From NCBI GenBank assembly GCA_963971575.1, contig OZ020617.1:40954606-41018605 (forward strand): DNA of 64,000 bases, read 5' to 3'. This document shows, in pieces, positions 52,401 through 59,379 of this stretch. This DNA is from Liopterus haemorrhoidalis (taxonomy: Eukaryota > Arthropoda > Insecta > Coleoptera > Dytiscidae). The first letter of the stretch is position 1; each line of letters opens with the position of its first letter. The translations under genes were made by a program, and so were the position numbers. The notes below the pieces were generated by a model. It did not search any database and was not told the DNA's origin. It worked only from the letters and a program-made list of their open reading frames with translations.

Positions 52401-54665
52401 ATTTAGCATCATTCAGATATTTGAAATTTAAGTTTAAATTAACCAATCAGCGACCAGTAAACTCTTTCTTGCTTGGTGGGAGTAATAAATCTGAGGTATA
52501 ACTACAACTTTTCATTTCAAAATTTTTTCGAAATATCGAAATTAAAAATTATTTCCCTGAATTTTCAGGAACCTGTGATCAAAATAAAACAATTTATGGA
52601 GGGATTTTTTTTTATTGTTGTTTATAAAAAAAAAAACTACAGTATGTTGCATATTTGTAACATTATGAAAGTTAATTCAAATTTTAACAGGAGTTTAATT
52701 TAAATGAAATTTATGGAAGGATTTTATCTTTGTTAGACAAAGATGTACACCACATGTTTCGCATTTGAAATACGTATAACCCTTGCTGCCTGGCAATTTA
52801 CTTTACAACATTATCTTTGCAAACTATAATAATAATAATAAAAAAACACGTTTAGTAACTATATTTAAAGGTTGTTTGGGTAACCGTTGTTAATAAAATT
52901 ATTTCATTAAAAAAAATATATATATTAGTTTACTAGTTTCGGCGTAAGCCATTTTCAGAGCTGGAAATACAATTACATTTTATTAAAATTTTATAGATAA
53001 AAATAAATTAAATAAATAAATTATAAGTTCGAGAATTATGATAAAATACAAGTTCTATATGTAATTAATTAAATTTTGAAAAACATTCTTTTATTTTTTA
53101 TTTTTTATTTAAAAAAAAAGGTAAAACATTTTATCATAATTCTCAAACTTATAATTTATTTATTTATTTAATTTATTTTTATTTATATATGTAATTGTAT
53201 TTCCAGCTCTGAATAAATTTAAAAAAATAATAAATAAAAAAAAATTAAATAATTTTATTAACAACGATTAAGTAAAACAACCATTAAGTAATTATCTAAT
53301 CTAAGAATAAGAATTAATTTTATAAATGTGAATTAAATAAAGAAAAATATAATAAATAAAATTGTTGTTTTATTTTTGTCATCCTAAATACTCATTTAAT
53401 AATCAGTAATTTATTAGCGAACAAAAAATGTTCGAGATATCTGCTGAAATTGGAATAAAAAAGTGATTTATTTAAAGATTACATAGATATATAGTTAATA
53501 TTTCTGACACACAGCTTCAAAGGCTATTTGTGTATATTTTAAGAGTAATAATAGTGCGTAACTTATTTTTTATTGTGAACAAATATATTCCTTGCTCTAG
53601 TTATTTCTTTTTTTTGTGGTGTTTTCATTTTTCCGAAAGTATCTTAAAAGTATCTTGAAGTATCTAGATACATTGTAAAAAAAAATGTATCTGTATCTAG
53701 ATACTTTTTAAAATTTGTATCTGTATCTGCATCTAGATACATTTTTCCTCAAGTATCTGTATCTGTATCTAGATATATTTTCAAATGTATCTTTTACAAC
53801 ACTGCAGACAGTACCACTAACATTATAAATTACTTAAGCGATATAAAATTACTAACACAAATCTAGATCTAATTATTATTATATATAAATGTCTATAGAT
53901 AGATATATTTAGTTATTGTAAATAAAGACTATTTATTGCAAAATTATAAATGGCCAAAATTGTGTAATATAATTATAAGAGTTTAATTTTACAATTATAA
54001 TTAGTGTTTCTGATTTCTCGACATTAGACATATTTTCTCGAGAATTCTCGAGAAATCTCGAGAAAAATAATTATATAATTATTAGAATATACATCTTTTT
54101 TTAATGTTGAAAATATTGTAGAAGATAAAAACATGTTAAAATTATAATCACCATTAAAGTACTAAAGTAAAGGCGTCCAGCAAATTTTACATTTCTCCAG
54201 AAATGAAAAATGAGAATTAAAACTTTTTCTCAAGAAATTCTCAAGAAGAATCACTAATTATAATATATGTATACTAGACGCTAAAAGCCTAGCAGTTGAA
54301 ACATATCTAAATAAAAAATAAATAAAAAAAAGACCCTTACTAGTAGGAAGGAGTGAAAGGAGGCGTAACTCCAATATTGGTCATGCTGATAATGATCTTA
54401 ACATATTTATTTAGTTATTTATTTATTTATATATTTACCGATGGCATCTCGACTGAGCAGTTGAGTTGAATTTTGTAACCAGTTGGAGCTGTAGCTATCC
54501 ATTTACAATTTCTATTCGGCGGGTAGTAGTTGGGATATTCAGGGTTATATACATAGTAAGTTACACCTGACTGCATCTGCTGATTAAAATTACAATCTGG
54601 ATCCACAGCTAACGTTGCCGGGAAAAATATTGACATTATATGCGTCAATAGCATCATAATTCGGC
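31393..54665 (-). CDS. Secreted CUB-domain trypsin-like serine protease, seven coding exons (whole gene)
   Basis: Spliced host gene predicted to hydrolyse peptide bonds after Arg/Lys outside the cell. I assembled it from seven minus-strand exons with AG/GT borders and consistent phases (0,1,0,1,1,0), giving 1164 nt including stop, about 387 residues. Order: signal peptide (residues 1-17), CUB domain (about 20-135), a DCGW linker motif, activation site R|IVGG (about 148), His in TAAHC, Asp in NDIAVVE, Ser in DSGGP. Asp at the S1-pocket position (DACQADSGG) predicts trypsin-like specificity. Architecture and the ALNTRV segment resemble the insect CUB-serine proteases annotated as venom serine protease-like; orthology is inferred, not tested. 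Introns are 9984, 1518, 6817, 1321, 2407 and 54 bp. An acceptor eight bases before the ATG implies an upstream noncoding exon. No frame break is visible, so the gene looks functional. Confidence 0.9.
31615..31763 (-). CDS. Exon 6 of CUB-serine protease: GWG motif to S1-pocket Asp
   Basis: Acceptor ACTATTTTAG and donor GTCAGCTA flank 149 nt. It begins with the shared Gly and WGTTEFTGP (the usual GWG motif), and ends ...FKQGHDACQ, placing Asp six residues before the catalytic Ser encoded in the next exon. Phase 0 exit. The intron to exon 7 is only 54 bp (31561-31614). Confidence 0.9.
32463..32491. repeat. (AT)n microsatellite
   Basis: About 14 AT units in intron 5. Confidence 0.9.
32656..32705 (+). 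repeat. SINE family 2 fragment
   Basis: CCGGCGTAGCGTAGTGATAAC matches the A-box half of the SINE at 18412, then diverges. Confidence 0.5.
32861..34009 (+). mobile_element. HINE/Helentron-like element, copy B
   Basis: Same structure as 1763-2996: TTTTTAGGGTTTTGTAGGTA, (GTCT)n at 32915-32951, ATTGTAGCCAAACGGCTAAA, a tRNA-like module at 33425-33505, then ATACCTGCGAAACCCTGCAA, hairpin GTGTGAAAATTCACAC and poly-T. Sits in intron 5 of the protease gene, opposite to its transcription. Confidence 0.62.
33425..33505 (+). repeat. tRNA-like module inside HINE-like copy B
   Basis: GTGGTCTAGTGGCTCAGTTG (A-box-like) and CAGGTTCGTTCCTGGC (B-box-like with a pairing T stem). It differs from the module at the same place in copy A. 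Confidence 0.5.
34171..34377 (-). CDS. Exon 5 of CUB-serine protease: catalytic Asp
   Basis: Acceptor TTTGGTTTTAG and donor GTAAGTCG flank 207 nt, phase 1 in and out. It carries MHPLYDPNDALARNDIAVVE, in which the Asp of NDIAVVE is the catalytic acid, then VGPCCLPF. Two adjacent Cys (CC) sit where one is usual. An internally deleted mariner begins less than 100 bp upstream in intron 4. Confidence 0.91.
34469..34880 (-). mobile_element. Mariner with large internal deletion
   Basis: One end reads TACGAGGTCTGTTCAAAAAG. On the minus strand NDLGMRRVAAKF (N-terminal half) is joined directly to SLLVCEFLAKNNTLIMPQPP, then YSPDLAPCDFFLFPNLK and a C-terminus KCIISGGDYFEGDKI. The DET-first-Asp and second-Asp segments are deleted. 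The 5' end beyond 34880 merges into a GGCCA-rich region, with no second TIR found. Confidence 0.75.
34880..35430. repeat. GGCCA-rich island, origin unknown
   Basis: Ten GGCCA motifs, several with a following AA or AT, occur in two clusters (34880-35005 and 35320-35425) in otherwise AT-rich intron 4. Both clusters contain TTTCGCA/TGCGAAA next to TGGCC. Looks like two related blocks around a spacer; coding potential not recognised. Confidence 0.4.
35468..35535. repeat. Short inverted repeat, 14-bp arms
   Basis: TCCTCCGCCAGGTA and TACCTGACGGAGGA pair with one mismatch around a 40-bp loop in intron 4. Function unknown. Confidence 0.55.
35699..35897 (-). CDS. Exon 4 of CUB-serine protease: activation site and catalytic His
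   Basis: Follows a TTTTGTAG acceptor; 199 nt. It opens with RRIVGG, the zymogen cleavage site, and contains YCGATIIAVKYAVTAAHC with the catalytic His and the 42-58 type disulfide cysteines. It closes with LLVGDHNLTS at a GTAATATC donor, phase 1. Everything expected at the start of a chymotrypsin-fold (S1) domain is present and undamaged. Confidence 0.92.
36373..37700 (-). mobile_element. hAT element, 1328 bp, inserted in mariner
   Basis: Perfect 12-bp TIRs CAGTGGCGGAAC / GTTCCGCCACTG and exact TSD CCGCTGTG (36365-36372 and 37701-37708), which is mariner sequence. Subterminal CCCC/GGGG-rich patches at both ends. Contains the C-terminal third of a hAT transposase. Confidence 0.95.
36700..37446 (-). 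pseudogene. hAT transposase C-terminal portion, 248 codons open
   Basis: An uninterrupted minus-strand frame. It reads LLQTKNIDLRIARTSLETTS, FFGVTVFNSFLDIVINQVDN, then LLFLTLPVTVATAESSFSKL and KIIKNYLRNSTGEECLHNLS. The LPVTVATAERSFS-like motif is the hAT dimerisation domain of the zinc-finger MYM/TTF group. The DDE residues and zinc finger are missing, so a deletion derivative, not a host gene. Confidence 0.88.
37825..38682. mobile_element. PIF/Harbinger-type non-autonomous element, 858 bp
   Basis: Ends TGTATCATTTTCAT and ATGAAAATGATACA are perfect 14-bp TIRs, continuing with weaker similarity (GTGTTGGAAGCGTG / GTGTCAAAGGCGCG). 3-bp TSD TTA on both sides (37822-37824, 38683-38685). No nuclease gene; a small frame 38319-38501 (KKRARRLFRFDDIFNEIE) is of unknown meaning. 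Confidence 0.85.
39120..39931 (+). mobile_element. Mariner, internally deleted, 812 bp, strong TIRs
   Basis: TIRs TTAGGTCGTCAAGGATGAAA and its reverse complement are nearly perfect for 26 bp, with TA at both borders. Retains N-terminal WFAKFRTGNLKTN and the C-terminal third of transposase. Located in intron 3. Confidence 0.9.
39498..39857 (+). pseudogene. Mariner transposase C-terminal fragment
   Basis: Open for 119 codons. HDNARPHTVEMTVAK carries the second catalytic Asp; YSPDLAPTNYHFLRNL has Asn where the third catalytic Asp should be (PSD to PTN). Ends KCIDNMGAYFDE. The first Asp region is deleted. Non-functional. Confidence 0.88.
40140..40260. repeat. Dispersed repeat, partner of 3425-3530
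   Basis: See 3425-3530; same motif order with scattered substitutions. Confidence 0.55.
40265..42714. other. Intron 3 sequence, no element recognised
   Basis: Open frames at 40563-40898, 41750-41947 and 42298-42615 have no motif I know. A hAT-like end (AAGGTTACCAGATAT) sits near 42082. Otherwise AT-rich unassigned. Confidence 0.4.
42715..42809 (-). CDS. Exon 3 of CUB-serine protease: CUB end and DCGW linker
   Basis: The acceptor GTTTTTCTAG is followed by 95 nt and the donor GTAAGTATT. The split codon G|GG gives Gly. The exon reads LLSAWNSPGGRFLCTMSAVQ and then QCDCGWRNT. SPGGRFLC closes the CUB domain, and CDCGW immediately before the protease domain is characteristic of this protease group; one cysteine probably bonds to the catalytic domain. 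Leaves in phase 0. Confidence 0.88.
43385..43660 (+). repeat. Dispersed repeat with (GT)n core
   Basis: TTTTCGAAGTTCCGTCCGTA, a (GT)n/(TGTC) tract at 43421-43466, then CAAGAACGATTTAACTTAGA. Layout recalls the HINE-like family (microsatellite near the 5' end) but the sequence differs. Intron 2. Confidence 0.4.
44328..44454 (-). CDS. Exon 2 of CUB-serine protease: central CUB segment
   Basis: A poly-T acceptor ending TTGTAG precedes 127 nt and a GTAAGTAC donor follows at 44327. The phase-0 entry reads SQGCSLDKLLVSTTGDENL and then a YCGKGNF motif. The pattern C-x2-D-x-L-x-V followed by YCG-x-G-x-F is diagnostic of the insect CUB-protease group. It exits in phase 1 (ATA G|GT), matching exon 3. 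It lies in a gap between a mariner 3' fragment (44508) and low-complexity intron sequence. Too short (42 codons) to stand out as an open frame, so it was found by splice sites and motif. Confidence 0.87.
44508..44661 (+). repeat. Mariner 3'-terminal fragment
   Basis: Reads EAKKCFENWFKRMQKCIDLQ GEYFEKQ and stop, then 3' UTR to the terminus GGCAACCCTCGTA. Belongs to the same mariner type as 58212-59374. The next mariner is inserted directly at its border TA. Confidence 0.75.
44664..45949 (-). mobile_element. Full-length mariner, 1286 bp, degraded
   Basis: TIRs AGGTCTGGGAAAAAGTTCGT on both ends with TA flanks (44662-44663, 45950-45951). Minus-strand transposase pieces are YYYDKGKNAAQACEKNGAVY with ARKWFARFRSGNF (45798-45436), RVITGNEKWTTYDNRKRKRSW (45409-45218; the usual DEKW is NEKW), VMQCGWWDWKGIVHH, HHDNARPHTSLMTRQKL, and DIAPSDYHLFRSLQNFL (44971-44741). 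At least four breaks, and the first catalytic Asp is replaced by Asn. Confidence 0.9.
46637..47780 (-). mobile_element. HINE/Helentron-like element, copy C
   Basis: Reverse orientation of the family: at high coordinate GGGTTTTATAGGTATGACC, a short GTCT run and AATTGTAGCCAAACGGC. At low coordinate TACCTACAAAACCCTGAAAT... wait-free match to the subterminal repeat, then hairpin GTGTGAAAATTCACAC and T-run. It has no obvious tRNA-like module. In intron 1, same strand as the gene. Confidence 0.6.
47805..48046 (-). mobile_element. tRNA-derived SINE, family 3, minus copy
   Basis: Same sequence as 30882-31137, inverted. Exact 12-bp TSD AACCACATGGTA (47793-47804, 48047-48058). It landed 25 bp from the end of HINE-like copy C. 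Confidence 0.9.
48620..48706 (+). repeat. RTE-type LINE 3' tail
   Basis: GAAGCTTATATCCAGCAGTG GATGAATAGAGGCTGAGA followed by (AGA)n is the signature 3' end of arthropod RTE elements. Confidence 0.6.
48790..48985. repeat. Possible short TIR element
   Basis: ACGGCCACTATTTT at left and AAAATAGTGGCCGT at right, with further weak pairing inwards; TSD not clear. Confidence 0.4.
49156..49250. repeat. Imperfect hairpin, about 22-bp arms
   Basis: GGTTGGAAGAGAAAATTCGA pairs with the reverse of CGAATTCTCTCATTCCAACC around a GC-richer loop. Confidence 0.6.
49553..50117. mobile_element. Foldback Tc1/mariner-type MITE, 565 bp
   Basis: TIRs start GACCGGGAGCTCATGACA; TA at both ends. The arms, about 235 bp each, stay strongly complementary (for example GGAGGAGAAAATATTTACCC and ATTGCTTG blocks), leaving a loop of roughly 95 bp. 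No coding content. Intron 1. Confidence 0.9.
50193..50436. mobile_element. hAT MITE, 244 bp
   Basis: CAGTGGCGGCACTAGC and (reverse) CACTGGCGGCGCTAGT ends with exact TSD ATTAATTG (50185-50192, 50437-50444). Contains GTGAGGACCTTTTTT-ATCGTCACTTG, one unit of the minisatellite also found in other hAT MITEs here. Confidence 0.92.
50699..51479. mobile_element. Tc1/pogo-type MITE, 781 bp
   Basis: GGGGAAACTTTTTAAG at left and (reverse) GGGGAAACTTCCTAAG at right, TA flanks. Arms pair imperfectly for about 65 bp up to AAAGTGACATT. The GGGGAAA terminus is shared with the pogo element at 9314. No transposase seen. Intron 1. Confidence 0.85.
51964..52164 (+). pseudogene. LINE ORF2 C-terminal zinc-knuckle region, broken
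   Basis: MTRLRIGHSRLTHSYLFNRE then C-x2-C-x7-H-x4-C (CENCDVLLTIEHIISKC). The open frame continues into the hAT element to 52230, but those last residues are transposon sequence. The true C-terminus is at 53813-53866. Confidence 0.78.
52165..53804. mobile_element. Non-autonomous hAT element, 1640 bp, TATCTAGATAC-rich ends
   Basis: TIRs CAGTGTTGTAATGTATCTAG and (reverse) CAGTGTTGTAAAAGATACAT, exact TSD CAGACAGT (52157-52164, 53805-53812). Both ends have many GTATCTAGATAC repeats. Related to 61756-63182. A 440-bp foldback lies within. Confidence 0.93.
52850..53295. repeat. Foldback repeat nested in hAT element
   Basis: Left arm AACCGTTGTTAATAAAATTA ... TCAGAGCTGGAAATACAATTAC ... AATTATGATAAAAT pairs with the right arm in reverse order (ATTTTATCATAATTC ... 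GTAATTGTATTTCCAGCTCT ... TTTTATTAACAACG). Arms about 200 bp, imperfect. Confidence 0.8.
53990..54270. repeat. Possible MITE with TCTCGAGAA repeats
   Basis: TTATAATTAGTGTTTCT and (reverse) TTATAATTAGTGATTCT ends; inside, tandem TCTCGAGAA motifs on the left and TCAAGAA on the right. TSD ambiguous because the flanks are part of the palindrome. Confidence 0.5.
54439..54665 (-). CDS. Exon 1 of CUB-serine protease: signal peptide and start of CUB
   Basis: The exon begins after a TTTCTTTCAG acceptor at 54666, so it is not the transcript start. ATG is at 54657 and a second ATG follows immediately. The first 17 residues (MMLLTHIMSIFFPATLA) form a hydrophobic signal peptide, followed by VDPDCNFNQQ. 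The CUB segment with PEYPNYYPPNRNCKW is typical of the first CUB strands, with the PNRNC cysteine. The exon ends after codons for MPS at a GTAAAT donor (54438), phase 0. Confidence 0.88.
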
Positions 54666-55070
54666 CTGAAAGAAAAATAAAGATGTTAAAACAATAATAA
54701 AAAATATAATATAAAGAAAAATTAAAAGAAAGTACACATCTTGGATAGAATTATTGAAAGTATAATGACAAAAACCACCTAAATCGTTGATAAACTGTAG
54801 CGAATGATCTAGATTTTTAATAGAATGCAAAACAAGACGAGGGATTTTTAATGCGATCTCTTGCTACCAACATAGGCTAAACAAGAGAAAAAGAAAGCGA
54901 CAAATGACACTAGACGACTTCATCACAAAAAAAATCAAGAATTTCAGAAGAGCTTCATAAGAAAAATTAAGTTCATATTTCTGTGTGCATATGTTTGTGT
55001 TACGTAACATATATTATTGTGCAAATTTATATAAAAATAACTTAAAATTAAAGTAAAATTTGCTTATTTT
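54666..55070. other. 5' intron sequence upstream of the first coding exon
   Basis: 54666-54680 carries the acceptor for exon 1. No 5' noncoding exon, promoter or TATA element could be identified with confidence. Confidence 0.4.
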
Positions 55071-55074
55071 CGGC

Positions 55075-55545
55075 CGCGTCTTCTCCTGTCTCTATTTACT
55101 ATATGTTCTTCTTCTTCTATGTTAATTGGATTGGGTTTCCCATTCCGCCAGTGCTTAGCTGCATTATGAATTACAAATTTCTTTTTATTGCGTACAAGTA
55201 GAGTAAAATCGTATTGCATATTTCAGGGGTTGGTCGAGATAAAATTGTTTTCATGGATAATGGTGTCTCAATTGTTTTTCCCAGTTCTCGGTATAATTTG
55301 GAAAAGTGTTGGTAGTTGTTGGGGCAGTTGAATAAAATGTGCTCAACAGTACCTGGCTCTCCACAAGGGCAGAGGCTTTAGGCTATCACATTGATTTTGT
55401 TCAAGTGGACTTCTGAGTGGCAGTGATTAAGTGGCAGTGGTAGCTGTAATTACTATATGTTAAAATGGCCTTGTTTAACGCTCTTTCAGTAAGCGCTTTG
55501 TCGTCTAGGAACGCATCCTAAGCGCTAAATGAGGTCTTCCTGTAT
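55075..55545 (-). pseudogene. LINE ORF2 C-terminal fragment
   Basis: Minus strand reads CPCGEPGTVEHILFNCPNNY, then QHFSKLYRELGKTIETPLSM and FVIHNAAKHWRNGKPNPINI to a basic end RDRRRRGRK. This is the C2HC tail of an I/R1-like non-LTR element. One in-frame stop upstream. Confidence 0.65.
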
Positions 55546-56355
55546 TATTACCAATAAATACCAGTTGTAGGTATTTGGTTGTTTAACAAATTTTTATAAA
55601 TTTAAGTTTCAATAAAATCACAATTTAACTCTCCAAATGTATCCCACCCCTGTCCAAATCTAACTTCATGGTGGGGCACAATCGGATAAATACATATCTG
55701 AAGAAAAACCTGTTTTTCTTTAAGACATAATAGCATATTCGTAGTTTCGATATGTTCTTGAAGAAAACATGTATTACGATCGATCAATACAGCCAGCAGT
55801 CATAAATATCTAAAAATTGCTACTGTATAATTGTTCTAATCTGTCCCTCCATCCCCTATTTGGTTGAATAAAAATATTTCTTTGGTGGCCAGAAAACCGC
55901 CCTCGCCCATTCGAACCCTGTTATTACACCGCAAAACTTAGATGGTCAGGCCATTCCTACCGGGACTGATGCAGCGCTGATGACGATAATTGATAATGGA
56001 ATTGCTAAGATGCTAAAAAGTATGTTATTTTTTCAGAAACACCATATTCTAATTATCTGATATATTTTAAAATTTGGACTTTTAAATTTCGATTAATTTT
56101 TTTTTAAACGCAGTTGTTATTTAAGATAAGATATGCTTATTTAATGATATCTTACAGTAATATTATATGGGATTAAAACAGACAAACAAAAAATTTACAT
56201 CTTAGTTACAAAAATGTTTGACTAGTTTAAAAATGTATATAAGAGATTGTTAAATAAAACATTTGATACAGTTTCACAACTACATATTTTTATTTGTTAT
56301 GCTGTTAACCACTATCAAAGCTACAATGTAGTTCATGTAGCCTATAAGTACATGG
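55546..56355. other. No feature recognised
   Basis: AT-rich, no supported gene or clear TIR. Confidence 0.35.
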
Positions 56356-56359
56356 TCAA

Positions 56360-57030
56360 CCGGACTCACAGTGCCCATAAAAAAACGCACCTTTTTACAC
56401 AGAAAAATCGACACACAATTGAGGTGCGTTTTATGGTCCGACGATACAGGTGCGTTGTTTCAAAAGTGTGCGATATTAGTGTAGAATCAATTCGGAGCGC
56501 ATAAAACAGAATCAACCAAGAAAATATAATAGAAATGAATACAGAATTAGTAATTTCTGTAGGCCTTACAAGTCAACGACAACCCTTGGGCCGATTAATA
56601 AACCATTTAATAATTTTATGCGGGAAGAGTGGAACAAACGAATGATAAAGCCAAATCGCAATGTTACAGAACGGATGAAACGGACGACAATTTCAAAAGT
56701 ACCTGGGTAAAAAAATCATGGGAAGCTGTAAAAGAAAAGACGATTGTAAAGTCTTTTAAGGAAGTCGGTATAAGCAACGCATTGGATAGTATCGAAGGCG
56801 ACTTGGTTTTTGAAGAGATTGACAACAATAGTTCAGACGAAAATAATACGAACAATAACATTAACGAGACGAGTGATAAGACGAGTACAAGGATAGTACA
56901 GAGAGTGAAGATGAACGGAATGTTGCTGGTACAAGTTATTGTAATAATAAATATTCTTTCTAAAAATTGTCTCATAAATTTGGAGTGCGTCTTATCGTCC
57001 TATGCGTCTTATGATCCGAAAAATACGTTA
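56360..57030 (+). mobile_element. Tigger/pogo-type element, 3' part
   Basis: Both ends carry subterminal GTGCGT(T/C)TTAT motifs with GGTCCGA/TGATCCGA neighbours (56375-56450, 56980-57030). Between them is the C-terminal part of a Tigger-type transposase. The body is internally deleted. Exact borders unclear. Confidence 0.65.
56600..56990 (+). pseudogene. Tigger/pogo transposase C-terminus
   Basis: FMREEWNKRMIKPNRNVTER-like sequence, a shift near 56680, then WVKKSWEAVKEKTIVKSFKE VGISNALDSIEGDLVF and an acidic, Asn-rich tail. The W---SW--V--E-I-KSFK--GISN-LDG-ED pattern is the C-terminal tail of Tigger transposases. The catalytic domain is missing. Confidence 0.7.
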
Positions 57031-57169
57031 ATTCGGTTCTTTTTTTCTTTCAGAAAAGACTAATGTGTAAAAACATGAAAAAATACACTATACAAAGTAT
57101 TTGTAACTTGCTAATGAATTCAAAACCTTTTGTAAAAAAAGACTAACAGGACATTAGAACAATTACTGG

Positions 57170-57700
57170 ACTACCCTTACCAACAATAAGCTGAGATCCA
57201 TAAAACCTACTACTGGCCTTTGGAACAACAGGGACAACAGAAGAGAACAAGTTATTTTAACTAGGCTAAGGACACACGGCAGTCACCCACAAACATATCT
57301 TCGACCACTCAGAACCACCAATGTGCGATGTCTGCAAAACCAAAATTACTGTCGAATATTTACTACTCCACTGTCAAAAATATAACACACACAGAATACA
57401 CAACCAACTCACACAAGCATTGACACTTCCAATACTACTCTCCAAATCCAGTGACAAGATAGAAAACATAATACAATTCCTAAAAGACACAAATTTAATT
57501 AACCTCATATAAACTTAAAAATCAACCAATACATATGAAAACAAAATTCCACATAATTTCTAATAGTCTTAATTAATTATATTAAATATTTATGAATTTT
57601 ATATTTATTTTGTAATTATATTAATTATGTAAAACAAATATTCCGGGGTGCTAATAACCAAGCAGTTGAAGCACCCCTAAATAAATATAATAAAAAGAAA
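57170..57700 (+). mobile_element. I/R1-like LINE 3' end
   Basis: VILTRLRTHGSHPQ (one frame), then MCDVCKTKITVEYLLLHCQK to IENIIQFLKDTNLINLI and stop (57321-57512). 3' UTR ends in the stem GGGGTGCTAATAACCAAGCA to GCACCCC and an A-rich tail near 57690. Same family as 51727-54330. Confidence 0.78.
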
Positions 57701-58212
57701 AGAAAGTATTTGTCATCGCTTGCTATTATTTTTTCCCATCTGTCTGGCAGTTGTTGTATTCCGTAACGGAAAAACGACTCGTCCTTCGAAGCGATCCATT
57801 CATTGAGCCATTTCTCTATTTCTTTATAATTGTTCAAGTGCTGACCAGAAAGCTCGTGTGCCATCGATTTGAACAAGTGATAATCAGATGGAGCAATGTC
57901 TGGTAAATACAGGTGAGGTAAAATTTCCCAGCCAAGTGCTTCCGAGGTGGCCTCCACAATCTTTCCAACATTTGGTCTAGCGTTATCATGCTGGAGGATC
58001 ACTTTCTCGTGTCTCTTTGCTTATTCCGGCCGCTTATTCTTCAATGCGTTGTTTAAACGGAGCAATTGTTGTTGGTAAAGTTCGGCAGTGATGGTTTAAT
58101 AGCTCATGATACACTACACCCGTCTGGTCCCAACATATACAGAGCATTACTTTCTTGCCGTGAATATACCGCTTTGGTCTCGATGCGGATGGTTTTCCTG
58201 GGTCGCAAATAG
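57700..58212 (-). mobile_element. Mariner (Mos1-like) fragment, C-terminal half
   Basis: Minus strand reads RPKRYIHGKKVMLCICWDQT GVVYHELL, then MILQHDNARPN and LYLPDIAPSDYHLFKSM to RWEKIIASDDKYF. Second and third catalytic Asp present. The N-terminal half is absent, cut at about 58212 by the next mariner. Confidence 0.8.
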
Positions 58213-59374
58213 ATTTTCACAAAAACTAAGAAAGAAAACATTTTTTTTTCTTGAACATACTGTTTTATTGCTTTTCAAAATATTCGCCTTTAAGATTTAT
58301 ACACTTTTGCATGCGTTCAAACCAATTCTCGAAAGATTTTTTCCACTTTGAAGGTGGTATCTCAAAAACATTTTCAAATGCTTCAACAGCGTCTTGACGT
58401 GATGAAAATCGCTGTCCACGCATTTTTTGTTTGACATTGGGGAACAAAAAAGAAGTCGTTGGGGGATACGGTGAATACGGGCAGTGAGACATTAATTCGA
58501 TGTTTTTCTTCAAATAATCAATTGTTGGACGTGCTGTGTGACAAACAAATTGTTGTATACCATTCAGCATTAACTGTTCTCATCTAAAGGAATGGTTGCG
58601 ACATGTCCAGTACAACCAAAGAAACAAGCGATCATTTTCTTGGAAGTGCTTCGTGAACGAACAACTTTTGTGGGTTTCGGATAATCTTAGAAGAGCCAAA
58701 CAGTTGCTTAGTTTCCGTTTCATATGTGTAAATCCAAGTTTCGTCACTTGTAATGATGTATACGGATTTTGCAGTGCCTAGGTTGAATTTTTTTAGCATT
58801 CCCATACACCAATCAACACGACCCTTTTTCGAGCCTCGGTCAAATTATACGGAATCCATCGGGAACAGATCTTTTTCACAGCTAAATGTTCATGCAAAAT
58901 CAAATGTATTGCATTCTGCGATATGCCAAAGGATGCCTCTATCTCATGGTAAGTACATGCCGATCTTCTTCAATCATATTGCGCATAGCGTCGATGTTTT
59001 TTTGAATCACAACCCATTTTGTTCGACCTTCACGAGATTCATCACTGACGGACGCACGACCACGACGAAATTCTGCAAACCAAGTGTAAACAGTTTTTTC
59101 TGATGGTGCTTCATTACCAAAAGTTGAACGAAGCGAATCTATGCATTGTTGTTGAGTTAGGCCTTTACTAAAATCGTAAAAAATCATCCAACGAAAACCT
59201 TGACGAGTAATAGTCTTTTTTTAACGCTCACTGTCAACAAATTACTCGGTCAATTTATAACCTGCCACTGATTTCACAATAACAAATGTTAAATTTTACG
59301 AATATAGTAATGACACACTTCAATATTGCTATCTAGTGGTCATTTGTAAAAACATAAAATGTAAATCTCGTATG
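58212..59374 (-). mobile_element. Mariner (GEYFEKQ type), near full length, degraded
   Basis: N-terminus IFYDFSKGLTQQQCIDSLRS and YTWFAEFRRGRASVSDESRE (59187-58939), a middle in other frames, then SHCPYSPYPPTTSFLFPNVK and KCINLKGEYFEKQ (58570-58265). YSPDLAP is changed to YSPYPPT, so catalytic residues are lost. The ends have only weak TIR likeness (AGATTT-CA), so borders are approximate. Confidence 0.78.
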
Positions 59375-59379
59375 AAAAA

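Larger units (their letters stand above)
51727..54330 (+). mobile_element. I/R1-like LINE, 3' part, split by hAT and MITE
   Basis: RNase H end SGIDDNEQTDNAVK at about 51735. Then TRLRIGHSRLTHSYLFNRET and CENCDVLLTIEHIISKCESY (51964-52164), interrupted by the hAT at 52165-53804 and resuming as DSTTNIINYLSDIKLLTQI and stop near 53866. 3' UTR with a second insert (about 53990-54270) and the terminal AAAAGCCTAGCAGTTGAA tail near 54288. Frameshift near 51900. Confidence 0.75.

Noticed and set aside
58753..59103. 116-codon plus-strand open frame
   Set aside because: Shadow of the minus-strand mariner transposase.
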